Below are positions 24,166 to 32,849 of a stretch of 35,648 nt of DNA, in pieces; positions within the stretch are counted from its first letter, which is position 1; each line of letters starts with the position of its first letter. The notes beneath the pieces are model-generated. The model was not told the origin of the DNA. It saw only the letters and a list, made by a program, of their open reading frames with translations, and ran no database searches. The translations under genes were made by a program, and so were the position numbers. Source of the stretch: Clostridia bacterium (GTDB lineage: Bacteria > Bacillota > Clostridia > Oscillospirales > Acutalibacteraceae); assembly GCA_017410195.1 (NCBI GenBank), contig JAFQRF010000050.1:1-35648 (forward strand), written 5' to 3'.

Positions 24166-24774
24166 TTATTCCGAAACGGAAAGCTCAATATGATTTATTT
24201 CTGCAAAGTTGATAACATTTGTCAAGTCTTGCTTAGCGTAGATTTTAACCTTGGGGCAGGCATCAAACGCAAACTGATGGATGTTGGCGGTGTTGCCTCT
24301 GAAATTTGCAACCTTAAGGCTGTCGCAATAATAAAAAGCGCCTTCGCCGATTGTTTCAAGATTGCGGGGAAAGTCTGCCTGAACGAGGCTGTGGCATTCC
24401 GCAAAGGCTTTGCTTTGAATTTCGGTGAGCGCAAAGCATTTATAGAGATACGCCTTTTTGATTGAACTGCCGGTAAAAGCATCGGTTTCAATAAGCGTTA
24501 TTGTTTCGGGAAATCTGACTGCGCCGATATTCTGAACTCCGCTGAAAGCGCCTGTGCCGATAACCGTAACCGTCATGTCATCAAGGGCAGAGGGGATTTC
24601 AAGCTCTGCCATTTCATCTGAACAGCTGTATTTTGTGATTTTGGCGGTGTTATCTTCGAGTGCAACATATGTAAAATTGCCTGAAACCATGATCTTTTCT
24701 TTGTTCGGTTTGCACGAGGCAAAAAGCACCGTGAGAGTTGCAATGATAAGAATGACTGATATAATCTTTTTCAT
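24166..24774 (-). CDS. Leucine-rich-repeat (BspA-like) lipoprotein
   Basis: The 202-residue protein has a lipoprotein signal peptide with the lipobox LFASC (lipid-modified Cys at residue 20). After about 45 residues come BspA/LRR_5-type repeats of about 23 residues: VTVIGTGAFSGVQNIGAVRFPE, LIETDAFTGSSIKKAYL, EIQSKAFAECHSLVQADFP and TIGEGAFYYCDSLKVANF. These repeats often mediate binding at the cell surface. AAAGGA precedes the ATG. It stands alone between the end of the GDPD/PHP operon and a divergent operon; the 200 nt downstream holds no gene. Confidence 0.88.
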   Translation of the reverse strand: MKKIISVILIIATLTVLFASCKPNKEKIMVSGNFTYVALEDNTAKITKYSCSDEMAELEIPSALDDMTVTVIGTGAFSGVQNIGAVRFPETITLIETDAFTGSSIKKAYLYKCFALTEIQSKAFAECHSLVQADFPRNLETIGEGAFYYCDSLKVANFRGNTANIHQFAFDACPKVKIYAKQDLTNVINFAEINHIELSVSE

Positions 24775-24950
24775 GTTAAAATCCTTTCGGCTTTGTTTTT
24801 GACATTCATGTTTTAAATTTTATCACATACCTGCAAGAAAATCAAGGGGAACGTTAAATATGAATAAAATGCAAAAATTTATATTTTTGTTGAAAATATA
24901 TCCGTTTAATGTTAAAATAAATAAGTTAAAATAATAAGGAGGTGTACTTC

Positions 24951-26525
24951 TTGGATAAAGAACTCATAAACGGCATTCCCGAGGAAGAGGAAAACGCCGA
25001 GGCTGAAGTTTCGGAACAAGCAACTGCAGATGCCGTTCAGGCCGAATCGCAGGAGCCTCAGGAGGAAAATGAAGCTTCGGAGGATGCGGATTCGGAAAGC
25101 ACCGAAATTTCCGAAGAAAAAGCTGACGAAAAATCCGGAGATGAAATTTCTGAGGCTTCCGAAGAAGAACAGGAACCCGACGAGGATATTCTTTGCATCG
25201 TTTGCGGGGAAAACAGAAAGGGAGAAGACAGCGATTATTGTCCCGACTGCGAAGCAGTAATGTATAAAAGCAAAATTCCGTTCCTTGCATGGATTTCGGG
25301 CATTGCGGTTATCTGCGTGAGCATTTTTGCTTTTGTTATTGCGATGCTTGCAAGCGCACCCGCACTTCAGGCTGCAAGGGGAGAAACCTATGCTTCTCAG
25401 AAACGCTGGTATTCTGCTTATCTTGAATATTCGCAGGTTTCATCGGTTGTTGATGAAATAAGCTCTATTCTCGGCGCAGAAAGTCCGTTTGTGGCGGCAG
25501 GCAAGGGAATAGACGAAAAAGCAATTATATGCTATGCAAAGAGCCGTTCACCGCTTGATGCTGCTTATCTTGCAATGATGCTTTACGGCGAGAACGTTGC
25601 GGATGTTCTCCCCGGAGTTAAGGAATATGTCGATATTTACGATGAATTCTATAATAACTATACGCTTATGGGTGAGCCTCTTGATGCTATGCTTGCCGGT
25701 GCAACTGCTGACGAAACATTCAATGCTCTCAATGCACTTAAAGGCACAGAGGGCGTAAATGAGGTTTATCTCAACTATTTCCTTTTTAATGCGGCAGATT
25801 ATTATCAGCTCAGCGTTGATGAAAGACTTGCCTATATCAAGGCGGCGGATGAAATCGCAAAGGCTCAGGGAAGAGATTTTTCGTGGCTTTATAACCTTGA
25901 GATTGCAGATATTCTCTGCCACGAAGGCAGATATGATGATGCGCTTGAATTCATCAATGTTCTTGCTGAAAATGATAAGACAAATTACAGAGCATATGAC
26001 CTTAAAATGAGAATTGCAATTGCAAAGGGCGACACGGACGGCGCAAGCAAGATTCTTGCCGAATTCAAAACCAATAACGAAGGCTTTGACAGTGCATATG
26101 CGCTTGAGGCGGCCTATCACCGCTGTACGGGTGACCTCGAAAAGAGCAAGCTTGTTATTGAAGAAGGTCTTGTTGAAAACGATTCATCCTCTGAGCTTCA
26201 CCGTCAGCTTGCGCTCCTGCATCTTATAAACGGTAAATATAGTGATGCATATGAAGAAGCTTTTACTGCAGACTCCAACGCATCTTATATGGCGAATTAC
26301 TATATGGACAGCAGCGGATTCACTCCTCAGCTCGACAACACTATTTATCTTTGCGTTAATCTTTGCAAAAAGCACGGTCTTACAAGCAGTGCAAATGCAG
26401 TTTATCTTGATCAGATTATTGATTACTACAAGGATTTCGTTCCCTCAAAGCAGGTTTCCGAGGTTCTTGACGGCAAAAAAACCGCTAAGGAAGTTCTTAC
26501 GGAAGGAGTGTGTGATCTCGCATGA
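24951..26525 (+). CDS. Zinc-ribbon, single-TM, TPR-like protein with a highly acidic N-terminus
   Basis: The product is about 524 residues and has no name I can give. Residues 5-78 are almost wholly Glu/Ala/Ser and must be disordered. A zinc ribbon follows (C82, C85, C97, C100; CIVCG and YCPDC), then one membrane helix at about 111-133. The rest is helical and looks like tetratricopeptide-type repeats (for example GRYDDALEFINVLAENDKT and LLHLINGKYSDAYEEAF), outside the membrane if the ribbon is cytoplasmic. I set the start at TTG 24951, 7 nt after AAGGAGG; a GTG at 24942 lies inside that ribosome binding site. Its last codon overlaps the start of the next gene (ATGA), so the two products probably work together. 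Confidence 0.75.
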   Translation: MDKELINGIPEEEENAEAEVSEQATADAVQAESQEPQEENEASEDADSESTEISEEKADEKSGDEISEASEEEQEPDEDILCIVCGENRKGEDSDYCPDCEAVMYKSKIPFLAWISGIAVICVSIFAFVIAMLASAPALQAARGETYASQKRWYSAYLEYSQVSSVVDEISSILGAESPFVAAGKGIDEKAIICYAKSRSPLDAAYLAMMLYGENVADVLPGVKEYVDIYDEFYNNYTLMGEPLDAMLAGATADETFNALNALKGTEGVNEVYLNYFLFNAADYYQLSVDERLAYIKAADEIAKAQGRDFSWLYNLEIADILCHEGRYDDALEFINVLAENDKTNYRAYDLKMRIAIAKGDTDGASKILAEFKTNNEGFDSAYALEAAYHRCTGDLEKSKLVIEEGLVENDSSSELHRQLALLHLINGKYSDAYEEAFTADSNASYMANYYMDSSGFTPQLDNTIYLCVNLCKKHGLTSSANAVYLDQIIDYYKDFVPSKQVSEVLDGKKTAKEVLTEGVCDLA

Positions 26526-27055
26526 CGGCACTTTACATTGCATCAAAAATTCTCACATTTCCCGGGGCATATCTCAGAGGCTTTTGGGAGCAGCTTACAT
26601 GCAAGATTCTTGGTCTGCCGGTTGAAGTTCCCGGTTATCTGAGAATTGACGAAGCCTGCGGCCATGTTGAACACGGGCTTGCTCAGAAGGGCTTTGCCGC
26701 TTATCTTATGGCAACGGGACCCGGTTTTATGAACTTTGTAACCGGTTTCCCGATATTCCTTGCAGGTTTTATTAATCTTGTGTTTCTTGGCATCAGACCT
26801 TCGGATTCAATCGGATTTTTCATCTTATATGTTCTTCTCACCTATGTCGGAATTTCGCTGCTCTGCAACATTTTTCCGCTTGTTGAGGATGCGATGAATC
26901 TTTATGATGTTGCTTTCGCGCAGAAAAAGATGAACATTATCGGAAGAATCTTTGCTTTTATTCCCTCGATAATAGCCTATGCGGGCGCATATCTTGAAAA
27001 ATATGCCGTAACGGTTATTCTCTGGATTGTTTTTATAGTTTTATCTTTTATTTAA
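26522..27055 (+). CDS. Polytopic membrane protein resembling an M50/DUF3267-type protease without the HExxH motif
   Basis: The 177-residue protein has about four hydrophobic segments. Parts of it resemble the DUF3267-like putative membrane metalloproteases as I remember them. Residues 13-27, FPGAYLRGFWEQLTC, fall where those proteins read FPGV-x-x-HExxH; GYLRIDEACGHVEHG matches their GYV-xHE segment; and YVGISLLCNIFPLVEDAMNL matches their WLGISI-x-x-x-FPS-x-x-DA region. If so, the catalytic His-Glu-His are replaced by Arg, Gly and Glu, giving a pseudo-protease. The ATG overlaps the stop of the TPR gene by 4 nt, so the pair is translationally coupled. This homology is from memory and needs a structural comparison. 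A generic transport or scaffold protein is the alternative. Confidence 0.65.
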   Translation: MTALYIASKILTFPGAYLRGFWEQLTCKILGLPVEVPGYLRIDEACGHVEHGLAQKGFAAYLMATGPGFMNFVTGFPIFLAGFINLVFLGIRPSDSIGFFILYVLLTYVGISLLCNIFPLVEDAMNLYDVAFAQKKMNIIGRIFAFIPSIIAYAGAYLEKYAVTVILWIVFIVLSFI

Positions 27056-27065
27056 ATTAATATTA

Positions 27066-27110
27066 AAAAAACACTTTCCTTTAAAGCTCGCCTTGAGGAA
27101 AGTGTTTTTT
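27066..27110 (+). terminator. Terminator of the TPR/pseudo-protease operon
   Basis: A 15-bp stem (27066-27080 with 27096-27110) ends in a run of T, directly after the stop at 27055. A second strong hairpin follows at 27119-27150. Confidence 0.9.
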
Positions 27111-27804
27111 TGCCAAAAACGCAGTGCCATCCGTTTCGGAAGCACTGCGTTGAAGGAGACATTATGCATTATTCAGCGTGTCAGCTGCATCAGATTGCAG
27201 GCTGAAACTGTAATTTTCAATATAATACAATCGCTGCGGTTGCAGGTCTGAAAATTATCTGCAAACAGATATGGAACTGCAAGTATTTCTATGATGAGCA
27301 GGTGCTTTAGGGATAAGCTCTTTGGTTTATAAGAGCTTTTGGCAAGGATTTTATCAATTTCCGTGCGAATTTTTTCTATAAAGCACGCGTGGTTTATAGA
27401 ACCATGAGGGAGTTGCGCACTCGGTAACCGGGTCGTCATCCATTTCCGAAATGTCTTTGCTTGCTTTTAAATAAAGTATTGCTCTTTTTTGCAAGTGTTT
27501 TTTCAGCGGCAGGAATGCGCTCACCTTTCATTGGTTGTCCGTCTCCCTTCATTTAAATTCAAAATCATTACATTTTATCTCCTTCATATATATATGAAGG
27601 ATTTTAAAAAATGTTTCGCAAAAAAACGCAGAGTTTACAAAAAGTTCACAAACTTGCTCTTTCAAACAATATTTAATAAATGCCATTAAAAGAATAATAA
27701 ATACATTCTTTGTGCGCTTTTCTTAAAGTTTCGCCGGCAGCCTTCTTTCTTCAGGGGTAAGCTTTGAAAGAAGCTTGCTTTGTGTTCACATTGACTTTAA
27801 CTGA
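27111..27804. other. Gene-poor intergenic region of about 700 nt
   Basis: No well-supported gene is present. From left to right it holds a strong hairpin (27119-27150) with a nested inner stem; a GAAGGAG-led 13-codon ORF (27164-27205, MHYSACQLHQIAG); an 88-codon minus-strand frame (27173-27439) without a ribosome binding site or recognisable domain; an AT-rich 22-nt perfect palindrome (27580-27601); and an imperfect hairpin near 27745-27785 that may terminate the minus-strand deacetylase gene. Composition does not differ obviously from the neighbours. A decayed mobile gene or an unannotated RNA are both possible. Confidence 0.4.
27580..27601. repeat. 22-nt perfect palindrome
   Basis: The arms are TCCTTCATATA and its exact complement with no spacer. 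It contains a central TA-repeat. It could be a cruciform, a dimer-repressor site or a weak terminator for either strand. Confidence 0.6.
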
Positions 27805-28848
27805 TTATTGCGGTGAGAGATATGCGGCATTTACCCATCCGCTTGCACCGGCAGCTTCGACCAATGCCCAGCCCGGAATGGATTTTATGACCTTTGCGGT
27901 GTCACCGTTGGAAAGCTTGCCGATAACAATGCTTTCTTGCATAGGTTCAATTCTGATATTGAGGTTTCCGCCTTTGGTTTTGACTTTGTAGTTTCCAGCT
28001 TCAAGAATTACGTTGCTCTGAACTGCACTTGAAGCTTCGGGGAATTCAATATTATAATAAACCTTCCCGTCGTTGAGCGGCTTGCCGTAGGCTTTATACA
28101 TTTCGCTGACCGTAACAAGCTTAAAGCCTTTTTCGGTAAGCTCGGGAATGATAATTTCGCTCAGATCTGCGGTGAAATTATATATATCGTGCATGAGGAT
28201 GATATCGCCTTTTTTGGCGTTCTGAACAACCTCATCCGCAATTCTGCGAAGCTCGGCGTTTCTTTCTTCCTCGGTTCTGTTTTTATGTGCCGCATCCTTG
28301 GACTTCCAATCCTCGGTATCGATTGACCACTGTATAAGCGGCATGCCGATATCGTCGGTTACACCCTTGAACGCACCGCCGGGTGCACGGAAAAGAGTCA
28401 TTTCGGAACCTGTAAGCTCTTTTATGCGTGCGTTAGGCTTGTCCACTTGTTCACGCAAGGTTGCCGTATCGCATTTTGTAAGAATTTTATGGTCGTTTGT
28501 GTGGTTGCCGATTTCGCATCCCAATGCCTGTGCGCGCTTGATGGTTTCAATATTTTTATCGATATTGTAGCCGACAACAAAAAATGTTGCCTTGGCACCA
28601 TTCTTTTCGAGAATATCAAGCACTCTGTTAGTGTATTGAGAATGCGGACCGTCGTCATAGGTCAGCGCAATCAGCTTGTCCTTTTCGGAAAGCAGAGGCT
28701 TGGCTTCTGCGGCAGTTGTTTCGGGGAGAACTGCGATATCCGAACCGCCTTCGCCCTCAGGTGACGGATTCTTTTCAACGCATCCGCCGAAAATTATCAG
28801 TAATGCAACAAACAAAGCCGTGATTACGGCAAAATTTTTCCTTTTCAT
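27805..28848 (-). CDS. Polysaccharide deacetylase (CE4/NodB) lipoprotein with C-terminal SH3b domain
   Basis: The 347-residue lipoprotein carries a lipobox ending at Cys23 (IIFGGC). The NodB domain has all five CE4 motifs: TYDDGPHSQYT (metal and base Asp), HTNDH (metal His pair), RAPGGAFKG, WSIDTEDWK and ILMHDIY. Residues from about 287 on form a bacterial SH3 domain (NLNIRIEPMQESIVIGKLSNGDTAKV...GWVNAAYL), which usually binds peptidoglycan. The likely job is deacetylation of peptidoglycan or another extracellular amino-sugar polymer, which can protect against lysozyme. I chose the ATG at 28848, 7 nt after GGGAC; the longer frame begins with TTG. It is transcribed divergently from murD. Confidence 0.93.
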   Translation of the reverse strand: MKRKNFAVITALFVALLIIFGGCVEKNPSPEGEGGSDIAVLPETTAAEAKPLLSEKDKLIALTYDDGPHSQYTNRVLDILEKNGAKATFFVVGYNIDKNIETIKRAQALGCEIGNHTNDHKILTKCDTATLREQVDKPNARIKELTGSEMTLFRAPGGAFKGVTDDIGMPLIQWSIDTEDWKSKDAAHKNRTEEERNAELRRIADEVVQNAKKGDIILMHDIYNFTADLSEIIIPELTEKGFKLVTVSEMYKAYGKPLNDGKVYYNIEFPEASSAVQSNVILEAGNYKVKTKGGNLNIRIEPMQESIVIGKLSNGDTAKVIKSIPGWALVEAAGASGWVNAAYLSPQ

Positions 28849-28999
28849 CAATTTGTCCCTCGTTTTTCGAATGTAGTAATATTATATTCCCTGAAATGAA
28901 ACTTAATTTTACAATTTAGAAAAATGACTGCAATTGTGAAAATTTAATTAATTTGTAATAATTTGTCTTGAAAGAAAGATAAAAACCACATTCTTTTTC

Positions 29000-29028
29000 T
29001 TGAATATAATAAAAAAATTTGGTATAAT
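29000..29028 (+). promoter_or_regulatory. Promoter of murD
   Basis: TTGAAT (29000-29005), a 17-nt spacer and TATAAT (29023-29028), about 30 nt upstream of the start codon. The rest of the 28849-28999 divergent gap is AT-rich; a minus-strand TATAAT at 28886-28881 may be the -10 of the deacetylase gene. Confidence 0.7.
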
Positions 29029-29058
29029 GTAATACAATTGTAAATCCTCGGAGGAAGT

Positions 29059-30369
29059 ATGGCTATGTTTCAGATGTTGATTGAATATTTAAGGGAGAGA
29101 AGGGTGCTGATTCTCGGCTTTGGCAGAGAAGGTCGCTCTACATACAATATTATCCGAAGAAATCTGCCCGATAAAAAAATCGGTATTGCGGATATGCGGC
29201 AAATTGAACTTGACGACCCGAACGTTACTTTTCATTGCGGAGAAAATTATCTTGATGCAATTGAGGAATACGAAACCGTTATCAAAACTCCCGGAATTTC
29301 GTTCAGGGATGTTGCCGTTTCAAGTAATATTGAGGTAACATGTCAGACGGATTTGTTTCTGCGTTTTTCAAAGGGTGTGTGTATCGGCGTTACGGGTACG
29401 AAGGGTAAGACCACGACTTCGACTCTTATCTATGAAATGATAAAGCAGGCGGGTAAGAGTGTTTGCCTTATCGGCAACATGGGAGTACCTGTGCTTGACA
29501 GCCTTGAAAGCGGAAGCACGCTTGCGGCAGTTATAGAAATGTCGTCGCATCAGCTTGAATATACAACCGCTTCACCTCATGTTGCTGTTATGACGAACAT
29601 TTACCCCGAGCATCTTGATCATTATAACGGTTTCGGCGGCTATGTTTCCGCTAAACTCAACATAATCCGTCATCAGGTCGGCTGCGACTATTTCATATGC
29701 AACGCATGGCAGAATTTTGATGAATATTATAATTTCTCGAAGACGGAAACCTCAGTTATCAAGGTCTGCGAAAACGGGGGAAAGGGTGACGAAGAAATCG
29801 TCGCCGCCGCTGCCGAAAACGAGCGCCTTAAAGGTATCCACAACAAGCAGAATGTTCTTTTTGCCGCCGCTGCTGCAAGATGCATCGGCATAAAGGATGA
29901 GGATATCATTGAAGCGGTCAGAAATTTCAAAGGAATCGAAAACCGAATGGAGCCTATAGGCGAATATCACGGAATCAAGTTCTACAATGACTCCATTGCA
30001 ACAATTCCCCATGCGGTTGAATGTGCTGTTGAGGCACTTGAGGATGTTGATACTCTCATTTTCGGCGGCATGGACAGAGGAATTGATTATTCGGGATTTG
30101 AAAAATATCTTGAAAAATGCAAGGTGAGAAATCTTATCGGCATGCCCGATACCGGATTTGATATCTGCAACAGACTGATTGAAAAAGGCTGCAAAAAGAA
30201 CATTGTTCTTGCAGAAACGATGGCTGAAGCGGTTGATGCGGCATTCAGATTAACTGAAAAGGGTAAAAGCTGCATTATGTCGCCTGCAGCATCAAGCTAT
30301 AACGTATATAAGGATTTTGAGGATAAGGGCAACCATTATAAAATGGTTGTAAGGTCCTATGAATCTTAA
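29059..30369 (+). CDS. murD: MurD-type Mur ligase (UDP-N-acetylmuramoyl-L-alanine--D-glutamate ligase)
   Basis: MurD adds D-glutamate to UDP-MurNAc-L-Ala in the cytoplasm during peptidoglycan synthesis. The 436-residue length fits. The N-terminal Rossmann domain has VLILGFGREGRST. The central ATPase has GVTGTKGKTTT (residues 110-120), VIEMSSHQLE and NIYPEHLDHYNG. The C-terminal domain has ENRMEPIGEYHGIKFYNDSIAT and MSPAASSYNVYKDFEDKG. GGAGG precedes the ATG. The gene is alone with its own promoter and not in a division/cell-wall cluster, so it may be a second MurD-like enzyme (for example of the MurD2 type that adds L-Glu) rather than the only MurD. No MurL-like gene is adjacent to support that. 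Confidence 0.88.
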   Translation: MAMFQMLIEYLRERRVLILGFGREGRSTYNIIRRNLPDKKIGIADMRQIELDDPNVTFHCGENYLDAIEEYETVIKTPGISFRDVAVSSNIEVTCQTDLFLRFSKGVCIGVTGTKGKTTTSTLIYEMIKQAGKSVCLIGNMGVPVLDSLESGSTLAAVIEMSSHQLEYTTASPHVAVMTNIYPEHLDHYNGFGGYVSAKLNIIRHQVGCDYFICNAWQNFDEYYNFSKTETSVIKVCENGGKGDEEIVAAAAENERLKGIHNKQNVLFAAAAARCIGIKDEDIIEAVRNFKGIENRMEPIGEYHGIKFYNDSIATIPHAVECAVEALEDVDTLIFGGMDRGIDYSGFEKYLEKCKVRNLIGMPDTGFDICNRLIEKGCKKNIVLAETMAEAVDAAFRLTEKGKSCIMSPAASSYNVYKDFEDKGNHYKMVVRSYES

Positions 30370-30405
30370 TAAATTCTTAAAATTATTAAGATGAAATAAA
30401 CTCTC

Positions 30406-30434
30406 TTGACTTTATCCGATGAAGGCGATAAAAT
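30406..30434 (+). promoter_or_regulatory. Sigma-A-type promoter of the 265-residue anchored protein gene
   Basis: TTGACT (30406-30411), a 17-nt spacer and TAAAAT (30429-30434). An AT-rich hairpin at 30364-30391 just upstream may end murD. Confidence 0.75.
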
Positions 30435-30481
30435 CAAATCACAATAAACGGGCATGACCCGAAAGAGAGGATTTGTATATC

Positions 30482-31279
30482 ATGGATAATTTCATCAAAG
30501 GTATTTCGGCATTTATTCTTGCAATCGTTGTTGCAATCAATGCGTTCGGTAATTTTATCGGCATCGGCGATATTATTCCCACTGAACCCGAAACAACAGT
30601 TATTGAAACCACTCTTCCTGAGGAAACAACAGAAGCGCTCGATAAGGAAGCAATTGCTGATTTCGTTGCGCTTTACAATTCAGAAACCGCAAAAATCGTT
30701 GAAAACGGCACATACGCAATAAACAGAAGCAGTTCATACACAAAGCCTATTGACGTCGGTTCTGCAACGGATATACTCAACAAGCTTATTTCCGCTATCG
30801 ATGAAAACTCAAATCTTGACAGCGTTGTCGGCAGTTTCCTCGGCATCGGCACAATAAAGGTCGAAGCTCCCGAAGATCTTTCTTCTTTTTATGAAGACTA
30901 CCTTCTTAAAGCAGGTACTCTCAAAGCAGAAGACATTACTTCCTTCAGCGAAGAAGGCGGTGTTTACACATTCACTCTTCCCGCTGCAACAAATCCCAAG
31001 GAGAACGGTGAAACAGCCCTTTCAAGATTTACAAACGATTTCGTTACACATGAAGAGGTTGTTGACGGTATCACAGAGGTTACAACAGCGATAAAAGTTA
31101 AAAAAACCAACGCAGAATACGATGATATCAAAGTTGAGGTTACTGTTGTTGAAGGTAAAATTACAAATATTAAATATTCATACGCAATGGATGCCGAGAT
31201 TGACCTTACTGCGGTTGTCGCTATTCGCGGCACAGGCTCAATAGAGGTTAGCGCAGAATATAATAATATCGAATATTAA
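30482..31279 (+). CDS. Membrane-anchored extracellular protein with Thr/Glu linker, unknown function
   Basis: I recognise no domain in this 265-residue protein. Residues about 5-28 are one hydrophobic segment (GISAFILAIVVAINAFGNFIG). A short Thr/Glu/Pro linker follows (TEPETTVIETTLPEETTEA), as in other surface proteins here. The remaining 210 residues are soluble; their last 80 form alternating beta strands (TTAIKVKKTNAEYDDIKVEVTVVEG and TNIKYSYAMDAEIDLTAVV). The fold may be a lipid- or ligand-binding beta sheet, but that is a guess. I set the start at ATG 30482, 11 nt after GAGAGG; the longer frame begins at a TTG too close to it. It has its own promoter and terminator. Confidence 0.72.
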   Translation: MDNFIKGISAFILAIVVAINAFGNFIGIGDIIPTEPETTVIETTLPEETTEALDKEAIADFVALYNSETAKIVENGTYAINRSSSYTKPIDVGSATDILNKLISAIDENSNLDSVVGSFLGIGTIKVEAPEDLSSFYEDYLLKAGTLKAEDITSFSEEGGVYTFTLPAATNPKENGETALSRFTNDFVTHEEVVDGITEVTTAIKVKKTNAEYDDIKVEVTVVEGKITNIKYSYAMDAEIDLTAVVAIRGTGSIEVSAEYNNIEY

Positions 31280-31288
31280 TTAAAAATT

Positions 31289-31317
31289 ACGGGGCTGTAA
31301 AAAACAGCTCCGTTTTT
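31289..31317 (+). terminator. Terminator of the 265-residue protein gene
   Basis: A 10-bp stem (31289-31298 with 31304-31313, one G-T pair) and a 5-nt loop, followed by a T-run. Confidence 0.88.
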
Positions 31318-31372
31318 GCATACTGCTGTGATTCCTGCGAATACTGTTATATATTGCAGTTTGGAGGGATTT

Positions 31373-32800
31373 ATGGAATCGTTATGGAGTAAAAGCGTTG
31401 AAATGCCAGAATTCTCAAGGCTTGATGAGGATTTGGAGATTGATGCTGCCGTTATCGGCGGAGGAATGGCGGGACTTCTGACGGCATATAAGCTCAGGGA
31501 AAAGGGCGTTGATGCCGTTGTTCTGGAGGCAGACAGAATATGCTCAGGACAGACAAAAAATACAACCGCCAAAATCACATGCCAGCACGGATTGATTTAC
31601 GACAGGTTGATTGATGCATTCGGTGAAAGACGTGCAAGGCAATATGCAGCTGCAAATCTCAGGGCAATCGGAGAATATGAAGAAATAATCAGAAAAGAAA
31701 AAATCGACTGTTCGTTCAAGCGGCTGCCGTCATATCTTTACACGCAGAACGAAGAGAAGTTTCTTAACAGAGAATATGAAGCCGCAAAAAGACTCGGAAT
31801 TCCGTTAACGCTTATAAACGGTTCGCCGTTGCCGTTTTCGGTCAAAAAGTCCTTGTGTTTTGAAAATCAGGCGCAGTTCAATCCGCTTGAATTCACGGCT
31901 GAAATCTCAAAAAGGTTGAAAATATACGAAAAAACAAAGGTCATGTCTGCCGAGAAAGGAATTCTGAAAGCCAACGGTAAAACCGTCAAAGCAAAGAATG
32001 TTGTTGTTGCAACGCATTATCCGTTCATAAATGCCCCGGGATATTATTTTCTCCGTCTGCATCAGGCGAGGTCATATGCCGTTGCGTTTGAAAATTGCGG
32101 TAAAATCGGCGGAATGTACTACGGAATTGACCCGGACACACTTTCATTCAGAGAATACGGGAATATGATTATTGCGAGCGGCGGTTCGCATATAACGGGT
32201 GAAGGCAAGGGAAATGAGTTTTCCGATATCGTTATAAAGACAAGAGAAATTTGGGATGGCGCAGCCGAAGTCGCAAGGTGGTCGGCGCAGGACTGTATGC
32301 CACCCGATTCCGTGCCGTATATCGGCAGGTATTCCAAAAGTACGGAAAATTTTTATGTTGCAACGGGTTTTCAGAAGTGGGGAATGACAAGCTCAATGGT
32401 TGCGGCGGATATCATCTCCGACATGGTTTGCGGAGTTGAAAATGAGAATGCTGAAATCTTTTCTCCGCAGAGAAATATTTCTGCGGCAACGGGTGAATTG
32501 TGCCGTCATGCGGTGCGCTCAGTCAACGGACTTGCTGTCAAAAAGCTGAAAATGCCTAAAAAAAACTCCTCACAGCTTAAAAGCGGTGAGGGTGATATAG
32601 TGAGGCATGAGGGAAAAACGGTTGCCGCTTACAGAGATGAAAACGGTAAGCTTCATATTACGAACCCGAATTGCGCACACCTCGGATGCCGTCTTTCGTT
32701 CAACAGCGAGCTTAAAAGCTGGGACTGTCCGTGCCACGGGTCAAGATTTGATGTTGACGGAAAGCTGATTGATAATCCGTCGGTAAAAGGATTGAAATAA
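31373..32800 (+). CDS. FAD-dependent oxidoreductase with C-terminal Rieske [2Fe-2S] domain
   Basis: The 475-residue protein joins a DAO-type FAD domain to a Rieske domain, as in YhfW-like proteins of Firmicutes. The FAD site is AAVIGGGMAGLLTAYKL near residue 30, with the second FAD motif NVVVATHYP and the C-terminal FYVATGFQKWGMT. The Rieske ligands are Cys434/His436 (NCAHLGC) and Cys452/His455 (CPCHGS). The electron acceptor and substrate are unknown; proteins of this kind oxidise amines or amino acids and pass electrons to the cluster. The start is the ATG at 31373 behind TTGGAGGG; the frame extends 19 codons upstream, through the terminator hairpin, so the longer form is unlikely. There is no signal peptide. 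Confidence 0.9.
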   Translation: MESLWSKSVEMPEFSRLDEDLEIDAAVIGGGMAGLLTAYKLREKGVDAVVLEADRICSGQTKNTTAKITCQHGLIYDRLIDAFGERRARQYAAANLRAIGEYEEIIRKEKIDCSFKRLPSYLYTQNEEKFLNREYEAAKRLGIPLTLINGSPLPFSVKKSLCFENQAQFNPLEFTAEISKRLKIYEKTKVMSAEKGILKANGKTVKAKNVVVATHYPFINAPGYYFLRLHQARSYAVAFENCGKIGGMYYGIDPDTLSFREYGNMIIASGGSHITGEGKGNEFSDIVIKTREIWDGAAEVARWSAQDCMPPDSVPYIGRYSKSTENFYVATGFQKWGMTSSMVAADIISDMVCGVENENAEIFSPQRNISAATGELCRHAVRSVNGLAVKKLKMPKKNSSQLKSGEGDIVRHEGKTVAAYRDENGKLHITNPNCAHLGCRLSFNSELKSWDCPCHGSRFDVDGKLIDNPSVKGLK

Positions 32801-32801
32801 T

Positions 32802-32841
32802 ATATCCCCCGAGAAAAATGTTTCATTTTTTCGGGGGATAT
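32802..32841. terminator. Bidirectional terminator, same family as the one at 16531-16573
   Basis: Near-perfect 18-bp stem (32802-32820 with 32824-32841, one-base bulge) between two convergent genes. The outer arm is again ATATCCCCCG. Confidence 0.85.
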
Positions 32842-32849
32842 GAATTTGA

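Noticed and set aside
27173-27439. 88-codon minus-strand reading frame in the gene-poor gap
   Set aside because: There is no ribosome binding site, promoter or recognisable domain. It is kept only as part of the intergenic description because it could be a gene relic.
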